Below, piece after piece: positions 23,173 through 32,329 of a stretch of 52,527 bases of DNA. The notes below the pieces were generated by a model, which had not been told where the DNA came from, ran no database searches, and was given only the letters and a program-made list of their open reading frames with translations. The first letter of the stretch is position 1. Each line of letters opens with the position of its first letter. Both the position numbers and the translations under genes were made by a program. Source of the DNA: Anaerolineae bacterium. GTDB lineage: Bacteria > Chloroflexota > Anaerolineae > JAADDB01. The DNA is taken from contig WFWT01000109.1 in assembly GCA_015490995.1 (NCBI GenBank), forward strand, positions 1 through 52,527, in the 5' to 3' direction.

Positions 23173-25185
23173 GTGCAACAAATACCGGAAAACGTACAAC
23201 GTCTTTACTCTTCGTCCGCTTCCGCGTCGTCTCCCATTGTTGAGGCCCGGGACCTGCGCAAGGTCTACCGTACTCGCCGTGAAGTAATCGAAGCTGTGCG
23301 CGGGTTGACGTTGACCGTCTGGCCGGGGGAGATCTTCGGCCTTGTAGGACCGGATGGCGCGGGCAAAACGACCACTATTCAGATGCTCTGTGGCATTCTG
23401 ACCCCCACCGCTGGTGAGGCTAAGGTGGCAGGCGTAGACGTGGTGCGCCACGCGGATGCCCTGGGCGGCAAAATTGGATACATGTCGGAGGGGTTTACGC
23501 TGTACGGCGCGCTGACCGTGGAGGAAAATCTGGACTTCTTCGCCGAGCTTTATCGGGTTCCTCCCGCGGTAGCCCAGGAGCGCAAGGAACGCCTGCTACG
23601 CTTCGCCCGTTTGGAAGAGGCCCGTCACCGACGGGCAGAGCACCTTTCCGGCGGCATGAAAAAGAAGCTCGCCCTGGCCTGCACGCTTATCCACCAGCCC
23701 CAGGTTCTCTTCCTGGATGAGCCCACTACCGGTGTGGACCCGGTTTCCCGCCAGGATTTTTGGAAACTGCTCTACGAATTTCTGGCCGAGGGGATCACGA
23801 TTTTTGTCACCACGCCATACATGGATGAGGCTGAACGTTGCCACCGGGTGGCATTGATGCGCCGGGGGGAGATCGTTGCTATGGATCGCCCCGAAGTCCT
23901 TAAACAGATGGTCCCGGGCATCGCCATGGACATTATCGCCCGGCCTCAGGTACGGGCAGTGGCTCATTTGCGGGATATGCCCGATGTAACTCAGGTTCAG
24001 GTGTTCGGCGAGCGGCTCCACATCCTGGTGCGTGACGGTCTCTCGGCAGCTGAGGAAATCCCACGACGGCTGGAAAGGAAAGGGGTCACCGTGGCCCAGG
24101 TGGAGGTAACCCAACCTAGCCTGGAGGACGTGTTCATTGCTGCCATCGAAGACCTCCGAGCAGCGGAAGACCGAAAACGCCCTCCTATCCCTTTGCCGGA
24201 AGTAGAAGCCCAGATCGTTGCCGAGGGGGAGGAGGGCATTGCTGTGCGGGTTGATAGGTTAACCAAGCGTTTCGGTCATATCGTGGCGGTCGACAACGTA
24301 AGCTTCACCGTACGTAAGGGGGAAATCTTTGGTTTCTTGGGTCCCAACGGTTCCGGTAAAACCACCACCATTCGAATGTTGTGTGGGCTCCTGCCGCCCA
24401 CCTCCGGCCGGGCCACGGTGGCTGGCTTCGATGTGGTCCGAGAACGGTCCCGTATGAAGCCTTACATCGGCTACATGTCCCAGAAATTTTCCCTCTATCA
24501 GGACCTCACTGTAGAGGAAAACATCCGTTTCTACGGTGATGTCTACGACTTGCCTCCTCAGCGTTTTGTTGAACGTCGACGCTGGGTTCTGGAAATGGCA
24601 GGCCTGGTAGGCAAGGAACACCTTCTGACACGAGACCTTTCCGGGGGATGGAAGCAACGCCTTGCTCTGGGATGTGCCATCCTCCACGAACCGCAGGTCC
24701 TTTTCCTGGATGAGCCCACCAGCGGTGTAGACCCTGTTTCTCGCAGAGATTTCTGGGATCTCATTTTTGCCCTGGCCGCGCAGGGGGTTACCGTCTTTGT
24801 CACCACTCATTACATGGACGAAGCCGAGCACTGTCATCGGCTAGGCCTCATTTATCGAGGGCGCCTTATTGCCCTGGGTAGTCCGCGAGAGCTGCGGGCC
24901 AACATGAAATTGGGTTCCCTGTTGGAGGTGCCGGTTCGGAATCCCTTGGCTGCTCTATCTCCCCTGGAAGGCCACCCGGAGATCATTCAAACCAGTATCT
25001 TTGGCGATAAGTTGCATGTGCTGGTGTGGGACACAAACATAGGCCAGGAGGTCGTTGAACGGACCTTACATCCCCTTGGCCTGTTGAACGGTGCGATTCA
25101 GGCGGTGCCTATTTCCCTGGAGGATCTATTCATGCTGTTCATTGAAATGGAAGAGGCCGGACGTCGGGCAAAGGGGGAGAGATGA
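23173..25185 (+). CDS. ABC-2 exporter ATPase with two fused nucleotide-binding domains (YbhF-like)
   Basis: This protein powers an ABC-2 type exporter together with the two permeases and the HlyD protein downstream. The 670-residue chain has two ATPase domains. Domain 1 has GPDGAGKTTT near residue 59, LSGGMKKKLAL and VLFLDEPTTGVD. Domain 2 has GPNGSGKTTT near residue 390, LSGGWKQRLAL and VLFLDEPTSGVD. The switch His is present in domain 2 (TTHYMDEAE, His546) but is Pro215 in domain 1 (TTPYMDEAE), so the first site may be catalytically weak. The GTG at 23173 follows GGAGG by ten bases. The 3' end overlaps the next gene by 4 bases. The substrate is unknown; related systems export drugs and cations. 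Confidence 0.88.
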   Translation: MQQIPENVQRLYSSSASASSPIVEARDLRKVYRTRREVIEAVRGLTLTVWPGEIFGLVGPDGAGKTTTIQMLCGILTPTAGEAKVAGVDVVRHADALGGKIGYMSEGFTLYGALTVEENLDFFAELYRVPPAVAQERKERLLRFARLEEARHRRAEHLSGGMKKKLALACTLIHQPQVLFLDEPTTGVDPVSRQDFWKLLYEFLAEGITIFVTTPYMDEAERCHRVALMRRGEIVAMDRPEVLKQMVPGIAMDIIARPQVRAVAHLRDMPDVTQVQVFGERLHILVRDGLSAAEEIPRRLERKGVTVAQVEVTQPSLEDVFIAAIEDLRAAEDRKRPPIPLPEVEAQIVAEGEEGIAVRVDRLTKRFGHIVAVDNVSFTVRKGEIFGFLGPNGSGKTTTIRMLCGLLPPTSGRATVAGFDVVRERSRMKPYIGYMSQKFSLYQDLTVEENIRFYGDVYDLPPQRFVERRRWVLEMAGLVGKEHLLTRDLSGGWKQRLALGCAILHEPQVLFLDEPTSGVDPVSRRDFWDLIFALAAQGVTVFVTTHYMDEAEHCHRLGLIYRGRLIALGSPRELRANMKLGSLLEVPVRNPLAALSPLEGHPEIIQTSIFGDKLHVLVWDTNIGQEVVERTLHPLGLLNGAIQAVPISLEDLFMLFIEMEEAGRRAKGER

Positions 25186-26324
25186 CCTTGTACGGCATTA
25201 TTCCCATCTTAAAAAAGGAGTTTCGTGAAATCTGGCGAGATCCTTACACTCTGGGCATCGCAGTCATTTTGCCCTTGATTCTCCTCTTTCTCTTCGCCTA
25301 TTCCCTCAATTTGGATGTCAAGAACATCCCCCTGGCTGTGGTCGATCTGGACCAAACTGCCGAAAGTCGAGCCTATACTCAGGCTCTGGTGAACAGCGGA
25401 CGCTTCGTGTTGGTCTACCGACCTGCGTCACCGGCTGAGGCCGAGCGCCTGTTAGCTCAAGGGCGCGCGCAAGTGGTCCTTATCATCCCCGGTGGCTTTG
25501 CCCGTGCTCTACGGCGAGGTGACGTTGCCCAGGTACAAACCCTGGTGGATGGCACGTTTCCCACATCGGCCCGGGTGGTTCGGGGTTATGTGGACGCGGT
25601 GAACGATATCTTCTCCGCTCGGCTCGTTAAGCAACGCGTGGTTCTATGGGAGCAATCCGGGCGCTTGCCCACATCCCCGGCTGTGACCGTTGTGCCCCAA
25701 GTGCGCTACAACCCGGCCATGCGCAGCGCGAATTTTATCGTGCCGGGTCTGATTGCGGTGCTCTTAATGGCTTTCCCGCCGTTGTTATCCGCCTTAGCCA
25801 TTGTGCGGGAGAAAGAGCACGGTTCCATCCAGCAGATTTTTGTCTCGCCGCTGCGTTCTTGGGCTTTTATCGTGGGCAAAATGCTCCCGTACCTCCTCAT
25901 CGCCTTTGCCGAACTGGCTCTGTTGTTCTGGGCCACCCTGTTCTGGTTTCAGGTGCCGATGCGGGGGAGTTGGTTTCTCTTCCTCCTGGCCAGCATTCCA
26001 TATGCTGTGGGCACCATTGCCATCGGTTTGCTGGTGAGCACCCTGACTCGCACACAACTGGCCGCGATGTTGCTTGCCTTAGTCCTGACCATGATGCCTT
26101 CTTTTCTCTTTTCCGGTTTCATGTTCCCCATATTTACCATGCCTATGGTTATGCAGGTTTACTCTTACCTCTTTCCGGCCCGATATTACACCAAAATCAC
26201 CTATGACATCTTTCTCAAAGGCGTGGGGCCGGACGTGTGGGGGAGCCAATTGGCTATCCTGACCCTGTATACCCTGGGAATCCTTATCCTAGCATCATTG
26301 CGATTTCGAAAGAAGGTGGGGTGA
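25182..26324 (+). CDS. ABC-2 type permease (YbhS-like)
   Basis: First membrane subunit of the exporter. The 380-residue protein has one N-terminal helix (AVILPLILLFLFAYS), a large extracytoplasmic region of about 150 residues with VDLDQTAESR, then five C-terminal helices. IVREKEHGSIQQIFVSPL is the ABC-2 signature before the helix bundle. The ATG overlaps the ATPase stop as ATGA. It overlaps the next permease by one base (TGATG). Strong coupling indicates a heterodimeric channel. Confidence 0.9.
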   Translation: MTLYGIIPILKKEFREIWRDPYTLGIAVILPLILLFLFAYSLNLDVKNIPLAVVDLDQTAESRAYTQALVNSGRFVLVYRPASPAEAERLLAQGRAQVVLIIPGGFARALRRGDVAQVQTLVDGTFPTSARVVRGYVDAVNDIFSARLVKQRVVLWEQSGRLPTSPAVTVVPQVRYNPAMRSANFIVPGLIAVLLMAFPPLLSALAIVREKEHGSIQQIFVSPLRSWAFIVGKMLPYLLIAFAELALLFWATLFWFQVPMRGSWFLFLLASIPYAVGTIAIGLLVSTLTRTQLAAMLLALVLTMMPSFLFSGFMFPIFTMPMVMQVYSYLFPARYYTKITYDIFLKGVGPDVWGSQLAILTLYTLGILILASLRFRKKVG

Positions 26325-27457
26325 TGATAAGCCGACGACTTTGGGGACTTATGCGCAAGGAATTTCTGCAGTTTGCCCGAGACAGGGCATTGGTGTTGCT
26401 TATTTTGTACACTTTCGTGGAAATTGCCATTTGTGGCTGGGCCTTGACGTTGGATGTGCGGAACATGGCCACCGCGGTGTACGACGGTGACCGTTCTGCT
26501 GAAAGTCGGGCCCTGGTGAATGCCTTTGCTCGGCTGGAGGGCTTCCGCCTGGTTGCACAGGTGGATGATCCAGCATCCCTCGACGCGCTAATGGATCGGG
26601 GAGATATTCAGTTTGCCCTTATTGTGCCTCGAGGGTTCGCCCAGGCCCTACGACGCGGCGAAACGGCCCAGGTACAAGTACTGGTGGACGGAACCAACAG
26701 CAGCATTGCCGGACAGGCGCTGGCCATTACTGCTGGGTTGCTGCGAGATTACAACGAGGACATCCTCTTGCAACGGGTGGAACGTGCCGGCTTGGCCCAA
26801 TACACTCTGATCCCGAGGGTGCAAAACCTGATTCGTATTTTGTACATGCCTCAACTTAAATACGTGCACTTCATCATACTCACCATGCTCACCATTTCGG
26901 TGCTTATCCTGGGAATTTTGGTGCCTGCTGCAGCCATAGTACGTGAGAAGGAAGCCGGTACTCTCGAACAGCTCATGATTACCCCCGTGACTGCCGCGGA
27001 GCTCATCATAGCCAAAATTTTGCCCATGATTGTTCTCAAGGTTGTGGGCTTGACCATTGGGGTGGTGATGTCTATGTGGCTGTTCGGGGTGCCTCTGCGA
27101 GGGAGTGTTTACTTGTTCTATGGTATTTCCCTGTTGATGTTCATGAGCAGCAGTGGTATTGGGGTGTTTCTGGGTACTCTGGCCCGCAACATGCAACAAA
27201 CACTGATGCTGGCCTTTTTCATCCTGTTTCCACTGGCTTTTCTTTCGGGCACAGTGGTACCCATCACTAACATGCCCCGTGTTCTTCAATGGTTCACTTA
27301 CCTGAGCCCACTGCGGTATTACGTCGAAGCTACCTTGGGCATCTTCCTAAAAGGGGTCGGCTTAGACATCCTCTGGCCTCAGGCAGTGATGCTGACCGTG
27401 TACGGTCTGGTGCTGTTGGGCCTGAGCACCTTGCGTTTCCGCAAGAGCCTGGCCTAA
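26324..27457 (+). CDS. ABC-2 type permease (YbhR-like)
   Basis: Second membrane subunit of the exporter, 377 residues. It has the same layout as its partner: N-terminal helix, extracytoplasmic region beginning VYDGDRSAESR, then IVREKEAGTLEQLMITPV and a multi-helix end with PLAFLSGTVVPITNMP. The ATG at 26324 shares a base with the previous stop codon. The longer open frame starting at 26237 lies in the upstream gene and is rejected. Sequence likeness of the two permeases suggests a gene duplication. Confidence 0.9.
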   Translation: MISRRLWGLMRKEFLQFARDRALVLLILYTFVEIAICGWALTLDVRNMATAVYDGDRSAESRALVNAFARLEGFRLVAQVDDPASLDALMDRGDIQFALIVPRGFAQALRRGETAQVQVLVDGTNSSIAGQALAITAGLLRDYNEDILLQRVERAGLAQYTLIPRVQNLIRILYMPQLKYVHFIILTMLTISVLILGILVPAAAIVREKEAGTLEQLMITPVTAAELIIAKILPMIVLKVVGLTIGVVMSMWLFGVPLRGSVYLFYGISLLMFMSSSGIGVFLGTLARNMQQTLMLAFFILFPLAFLSGTVVPITNMPRVLQWFTYLSPLRYYVEATLGIFLKGVGLDILWPQAVMLTVYGLVLLGLSTLRFRKSLA

Positions 27458-27520
27458 TGGATACAGTGGGTAGGTGTCACGTACTGATGAGGACATGACC
27501 GTGGTAAAGAGGAGGTTTCG

Positions 27521-28528
27521 ATGAATAGACCATTGTGGTACGTGTTAGGTTTGGGCATTATCGCCACGCTGGCCTTAGGTGGTTGGTGGTGGCAGCAACA
27601 GCAGGTCAAGGGCACCGGTCACGAATTACGAGCCACCGGCACAATAGAGGTGGAAACTCTCAACATCGCTTCCCAGGTGGGAGGACGCATTGTAGACCTT
27701 CCGGTGAACAAGGGGGACGAGGTTCGCGCGGGGGATGTGCTGGTGCGCCTGGATACCGATATGCTAGACGCGGATTTGGCCCGCACGGAAGCTGCCATCC
27801 AGGCGTTGGAGAAGGCCCGTGATGCCGCCCGTAATGCCTGGGAAGCAGCTCAGGCGGCCCAGGCCAACCCTCAAGAGATCGAACTCAAAATCGCTGAACT
27901 CCAGGCTCAGTTGGACGCAGCGGAACTCCAGCTTCAGGCCGCCCAGCTCAGCGGCGATCCCGGTCAGGTGCGCTTGGCTCAGACGACCCGGGAGGGCCTG
28001 CAGCGGGTCCTGGATCTGCTAACCATCATGCGTGAAGAGCCCTACATTCTGGAAGCTCAAGCCGGTCAGGCCGAGATGGTTTATCAGGGCCTGGAGGCTT
28101 TATTGCAAGCAGCCTACAGTATTCGGGATCTGTTGGTACTCCAGCGGGAACGCATGACCCTAACCGCACCTCGAGATGGCTTTATCCTGGACCGGTTGTT
28201 CGCGGAAGGTGAGATCGCTCCGCCTTTGGCTCCTATCCTGGTGCTGGCTGACCTGCGAGAAGTGACGTTGACGGTGTACCTTCCCGAGACCCTTTACGGG
28301 CAGGTACGCCTGGGGGATTCGGTAGCCGTATACGTGGACAGCTGGCCTGATCGCGCCTTTACCGGCAAGGTCACCTACATCTCATCCCGGGCAGAGTTCA
28401 CCCCTGCCAACGTACAAACTCCTGACGAGCGGGCCCGTCTGGTGTACGCGGTGGAGATCACCTTGCCCAACGAGGATCTGGCCCTTAAACCCGGGATGAT
28501 CGCGGAGGCGGTCTTTTCCTTGCCGTAG
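27521..28528 (+). CDS. HlyD-family periplasmic adaptor (YbhG-like)
   Basis: Membrane-fusion adaptors link the exporter to the outside. The 335-residue protein has one N-terminal helix, then a biotinyl-lipoyl half motif SQVGGRIVDLPVNKGDEVRAG (split by the hairpin, quoted as two parts SQVGGRIVDL and NKGDEVRAG). A long coiled coil rich in Ala/Gln/Glu spans about residues 85-200. The second lipoyl half is LTAPRDGFILDR, and a beta-barrel follows. AGGAGG precedes the ATG. It ends the exporter operon. An adaptor is unusual if the cell has no outer membrane; in monoderms such proteins occur with ABC-2 exporters. Confidence 0.87.
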   Translation: MNRPLWYVLGLGIIATLALGGWWWQQQQVKGTGHELRATGTIEVETLNIASQVGGRIVDLPVNKGDEVRAGDVLVRLDTDMLDADLARTEAAIQALEKARDAARNAWEAAQAAQANPQEIELKIAELQAQLDAAELQLQAAQLSGDPGQVRLAQTTREGLQRVLDLLTIMREEPYILEAQAGQAEMVYQGLEALLQAAYSIRDLLVLQRERMTLTAPRDGFILDRLFAEGEIAPPLAPILVLADLREVTLTVYLPETLYGQVRLGDSVAVYVDSWPDRAFTGKVTYISSRAEFTPANVQTPDERARLVYAVEITLPNEDLALKPGMIAEAVFSLP

Positions 28529-28539
28529 GTTGATCCCCT

Positions 28540-28600
28540 CCCCCGGCCCGACATCTTGGTGTCCTTGCGTGCTAATCCGTTTCCCATGTCGGGCCGGGGG
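28540..28600. terminator. Long inverted repeat after the exporter operon
   Basis: CCCCCGGCCCGACAT (28540-28554) and ATGTCGGGCCGGGGG (28586-28600) form a perfect 15-base stem over a 31-base loop. GATC bases flank the arms on both sides. No U-tract follows, so it may act as a hairpin terminator or barrier between convergent operons, or be the remnant of a small palindromic element. Confidence 0.5.
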
Positions 28601-28704
28601 GATCAGGGTTCAACATTTTGAAGGTGGATTGGACCATTATTCTATCCGGTGGATCTCCTTCTGTACCCTGACATTAGCTGTCCCGATGTCCGCCTTTGGT
28701 CGGT

Positions 28705-30150
28705 CTAGGTCCTGTATCCGAGATATACCGTCTTGGTCCGCGTGTAGAATTCTACCGCGCTTTGACCTTGCTCCTTGAAAGTATTGGCACTGGAGCACTT
28801 GAACCCTCCGAAAGGTGCCTGTAGGGCCAACCCGGTTGTGGGTTCATTTACTTTGACAACACCAACATCGGCCTGTTCGGCAAACGTGATGGCTTTTTGC
28901 AGGTCGTTGGTAACAATACCTGCCACCAGGCCATAGCTTACAGCGTTCGTCTTTTCTATGGCATCATCAAAATTTTTGGCCCTTATCACCGCAATGATGG
29001 GACCAAAAATCTCCTCCTGGGCAATGCGCATTTCAGGCTCCACGTGGTCGAATACAGTGGGCTGTACAAAATACCCCCCCTGTTTAGCGATATCTCCTCC
29101 CGCCAGCAATTTGGCCCCTTCCGATTGGCCTATTCTCACGTATTGGAGGTCGGTTTCCATCTGTTCGCGGCTAACGGCTGGGCCCATTTCTGTGCGTGGG
29201 TCTAGGCCATCGCCGACGACGAGGTTGTTTGCTGCTTCACAGAGAGCGGTCACAAACGCGTCTGCGATTCTTTCCTCTACTATAACGCGGCTGGTGGCCG
29301 TGCACGCCTGGCCGGTCAGGCCAAATCCTCCACGAACTGCCAACTGCACGGCCTTGTTGAGGTCAGCATCGGCCAAGATGACAAGGGCATTCTTACCCCC
29401 CATTTCCAGTTGTACCCGCTTCATGGTGGGGGCAGCCTTTTGATACACTTGCACGCCTACCTGGTACGAGCCGGTGAAGGAGACCCCATTTACCTCCGGA
29501 TGAGTGACCATTTCATCTCCGACTTCCCCTCCGGAGCCGGTCACATAGTTCAGCACACCGGGGGGTAAGCCGGCCTCTACCAGTGCTTCTACCAGCATCA
29601 GGCTACTTTGAGGAGCTAGGCTGGCGGGCTTGAACACGACCGTGTTGCCGTACACCAGGGCAGGGGCGATCTTCCATGCAGGGATAGCTACCGGAAAGTT
29701 CCAGGGAGTGATAATACTGATAACGCCTAAAGGTTCACGCCGTGTGTACAGCAGTTCGCCTTGGATGTTGCTCGGCAGCACTGTGCCGCTCATGCGCCAC
29801 CCTTCACCGGCATAGTAACGGAAGATATCCCGGGCTCGCCGAACCTCGGCACGAGCTTCCGCGAGGGTTTTGCCTTCTTCCCGGGTCAAAGTGACCGCGA
29901 TGTTTTCCAATCGCTGGTCGATCAGACGACTGGCCTCGAAGAGGATGGCTCCCCGTTGTGGTGGAGGAGTAGCTGCCCAAGACGGAAAGGCTGCGCGAGC
30001 AGCTTCTATAGCTCGTCGTGTGTCCTCCCGAGTGAGTCGTGGAAACAGTCCCAGCACCTCCTGTGGCGCGGCCGGGTTGCGGTTTTCAAAGACTGCTCCG
30101 TTGGAGGCGGTTACCCACTCACCGCCGATCAGGTTGTAAAACGTTTGCAT
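28705..30150 (-). CDS. Aldehyde dehydrogenase, probable 2-oxoglutarate semialdehyde dehydrogenase
   Basis: The likely reaction is NAD(P)+-dependent oxidation of 2-oxoglutarate semialdehyde to 2-oxoglutarate, the last step of the non-phosphorylating pentonate route. The 481-residue product has ITPWNFP (Asn151), VVFKPAS, the general base Glu249 in LEMGGKN, the catalytic Cys283 in GQACTATS and EEIFGP, all in the usual order. GGAGGTGGGAACG stands before the ATG at 30150; residues upstream in the open frame have no family match. It follows the IlvD/Edd dehydratase by 25 bases in the same operon. The family is certain. The substrate is inferred from the neighbours; succinate-semialdehyde or related dehydrogenases are alternatives. 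Confidence 0.82.
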   Translation of the reverse strand: MQTFYNLIGGEWVTASNGAVFENRNPAAPQEVLGLFPRLTREDTRRAIEAARAAFPSWAATPPPQRGAILFEASRLIDQRLENIAVTLTREEGKTLAEARAEVRRARDIFRYYAGEGWRMSGTVLPSNIQGELLYTRREPLGVISIITPWNFPVAIPAWKIAPALVYGNTVVFKPASLAPQSSLMLVEALVEAGLPPGVLNYVTGSGGEVGDEMVTHPEVNGVSFTGSYQVGVQVYQKAAPTMKRVQLEMGGKNALVILADADLNKAVQLAVRGGFGLTGQACTATSRVIVEERIADAFVTALCEAANNLVVGDGLDPRTEMGPAVSREQMETDLQYVRIGQSEGAKLLAGGDIAKQGGYFVQPTVFDHVEPEMRIAQEEIFGPIIAVIRAKNFDDAIEKTNAVSYGLVAGIVTNDLQKAITFAEQADVGVVKVNEPTTGLALQAPFGGFKCSSANTFKEQGQSAVEFYTRTKTVYLGYRT

Positions 30151-30175
30151 CGTTCCCACCTCCTGCCATACAGTG

Positions 30176-32326
30176 TTATCCCAGCGGGTAAGAGAGCGTG
30201 GCGTTTTCCCAGATGGGCAAAGGGACAACTCCGTGAGCCGCATCGGTCACCTGTTGTAGGCGATTCGGGATGGCTATAAGGGTCTGACGACGTAACCATC
30301 GACGGCGCCGCTCAGCTCCCAGGATTTGTCGCGCTTGATCCTTGTAAATATCCCATGGAACAAGGCGTCCCTCTGCAAACGCTTGTGGGTCCAAGAGGTC
30401 AATACGCCGTGCGTTTAACTGGACATGCACCAGGTCTCCGGTTTGTAACAGCCCGATCCCGCCTCCGTTAATGGCTTCCGGCGTTACGTGACCAATGGCA
30501 GGTCCATACGTCACTCCCGAGAAACGCCCATCGGTCAGCAGGAGGGTGATGCGTCGCAGGGCTTTTCGCGCGTTGACATATTGCATAGGAGTGAACATTT
30601 CCGGCATGCCAAATGCCTCTGGCCCCTGACCGCTGATCACCACTGCTAACCGCAGTATTCCCGCATCTATCATCCATTGGAACAATTCTTCTTTTGTCCA
30701 CTTGCTCACCGATGGTGGTAAGGAATCGGTTCCTTTCATGTTATATGAGGCAATATTCACCAAAGTGCCTTTGCTTATATCTTGTATATTTTTCAACCTG
30801 TTGAGCATGTGGATATCAGATAGTCGTGCGTTGGCTTCCTCTTCGTTCTCGAAAAATATAACAACGGCCACCTTGTCATTAAAGTGTTCGAGCTGTTCGT
30901 CGGTCATACCGCTTATCTTGAGGACCGCGCTATCAAAGAAATTGCCCCGCAACACTTCAACACCGCTAATGGTGCGTTTGGGATACGATAGGATGACGGG
31001 GTTTTCCTTAACGCCGTTGGCGGGCAGGGCGTGTTCATCCTGCAAGCGCTCGCGCCATGTGGTGCCGGTCACTGTTGGGGTGTCTAAGTCCATGGGCACA
31101 CCGTGTCGTTGCAGTTCATAGAAAAGCGTTTCCGTGCCCCGAATTTGCCCTGCGGCACATTGTTGAGCCAAAGTAAAAATATCACGCCCTTGGGTCAAAC
31201 TGTAGTCGAAGATGTCCGGTACCGGTGGATGCCGGCGGATGTAGTCGATGGTGTCAATGGTTACACGGTAGCCGGCATACACCATAGCCGCTACGAGGTG
31301 CATCATCAGGTTGGTGGAGCCTCCGGTAGCGCTGTACACACGCACCGCGTTGGCAAAATTGGCGGCCATCACATGGGCTACGCTGAACATGGGACGCGTG
31401 AGACAGGCGAACAGTCCATCCACGACTTGCTTAACTCGCTCCATCTCTGGGGGAGCTGTCAGCAGTTCGACAGCGGGATGGACTAGGCCCATGGCTGCCA
31501 GGGCTATGCGGCTGGAGTTTCCTGTACCGTTGAAAGCACAAATGCCACCGTTGTGATGACAAGTGTGGACGGCAAGGCGTTTCTCATAGTCATTATGCTC
31601 TGCGACTGTAATCAGCCCCGCATCTCGAGCCCGCTGTAGTACGGCCCGATAGGCCGCGTTAGACGTGCATTGCAGCACGTATTTCATCGTGTCCCGCAAG
31701 TCGTTAGCGATGTCCGTATATCCTTGCTCCTCAGCCCGCCGCGCGAGGTTTGTCAGGGCATGGTGAAGGTCTTGGGGAAGGGTTCCGCCCCGCAATACAT
31801 GGGCCGGATGGAATGTGGCCATCAAGGGGCGTTCCCCCCGCCGGCGGCGGATAAGGTCCAGGTGGGCCAATCCGGCCAGGATGGCCAGGGGGGTTTTATC
31901 ACATCCTGTGATCACATAAGCGGCGTGGTAACTGTGAGCTTCCATTTGGTTGGTCACCATTGCGGCCACCGCGTTACGGCTTTGTAAGCTGTAGCTCATG
32001 CCCAGCGTACTTTGAGCAATGGCGTCACACACGACGGGCACGCTGAAGTAAAACGGCACACCACCTCGCATCCACACACACGCAGCTACTTTAAGAACGG
32101 TCTCCCAATCTGTGATGTGAGCCGGATGGTCGAGGGAGCCGCCAATGATGGCGATGCGAGGAGCGTTTTTGTCAAGTCGGTCGTATACCGTCTCCAGGCA
32201 GCATTCAAGCTCATCTAGCCCTAACATTTCCCGGGCACGTTCCAGAAGCCGTACCACAGTAATGGGGGCGTTGGCTTTTGCTTGGACGTTGTCCGCGTAT
32301 GGATTACTTGCTTCCATGACCACCAT
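30176..32326 (-). CDS. IlvD/Edd-family dehydratase, probable pentonate dehydratase (YjhG/XylD type)
   Basis: This family uses an Fe-S cluster to remove water from sugar acids or dihydroxy acids, giving 2-keto-3-deoxy acids. The 716-residue product is longer than IlvD or Edd (about 560-620), as are YjhG-type xylonate dehydratases. It has TGCDKTPLAIL (Cys142), GGICAFNGTGNS (Cys263) and TDGRFSGVTYGPAIGHVTPE (20 residues), the family end motif. GGAGG sits at the 3' end of the preceding gene, directing the ATG at 32326. A stretch around 30700-30960 is noticeably AT-rich. Operon context (FAH-family dehydratase and aldehyde dehydrogenase) supports D-xylonate or L-arabonate as substrate, by inference. 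Confidence 0.82.
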   Translation of the reverse strand: MVVMEASNPYADNVQAKANAPITVVRLLERAREMLGLDELECCLETVYDRLDKNAPRIAIIGGSLDHPAHITDWETVLKVAACVWMRGGVPFYFSVPVVCDAIAQSTLGMSYSLQSRNAVAAMVTNQMEAHSYHAAYVITGCDKTPLAILAGLAHLDLIRRRRGERPLMATFHPAHVLRGGTLPQDLHHALTNLARRAEEQGYTDIANDLRDTMKYVLQCTSNAAYRAVLQRARDAGLITVAEHNDYEKRLAVHTCHHNGGICAFNGTGNSSRIALAAMGLVHPAVELLTAPPEMERVKQVVDGLFACLTRPMFSVAHVMAANFANAVRVYSATGGSTNLMMHLVAAMVYAGYRVTIDTIDYIRRHPPVPDIFDYSLTQGRDIFTLAQQCAAGQIRGTETLFYELQRHGVPMDLDTPTVTGTTWRERLQDEHALPANGVKENPVILSYPKRTISGVEVLRGNFFDSAVLKISGMTDEQLEHFNDKVAVVIFFENEEEANARLSDIHMLNRLKNIQDISKGTLVNIASYNMKGTDSLPPSVSKWTKEELFQWMIDAGILRLAVVISGQGPEAFGMPEMFTPMQYVNARKALRRITLLLTDGRFSGVTYGPAIGHVTPEAINGGGIGLLQTGDLVHVQLNARRIDLLDPQAFAEGRLVPWDIYKDQARQILGAERRRRWLRRQTLIAIPNRLQQVTDAAHGVVPLPIWENATLSYPLG

Positions 32327-32329
32327 GGG

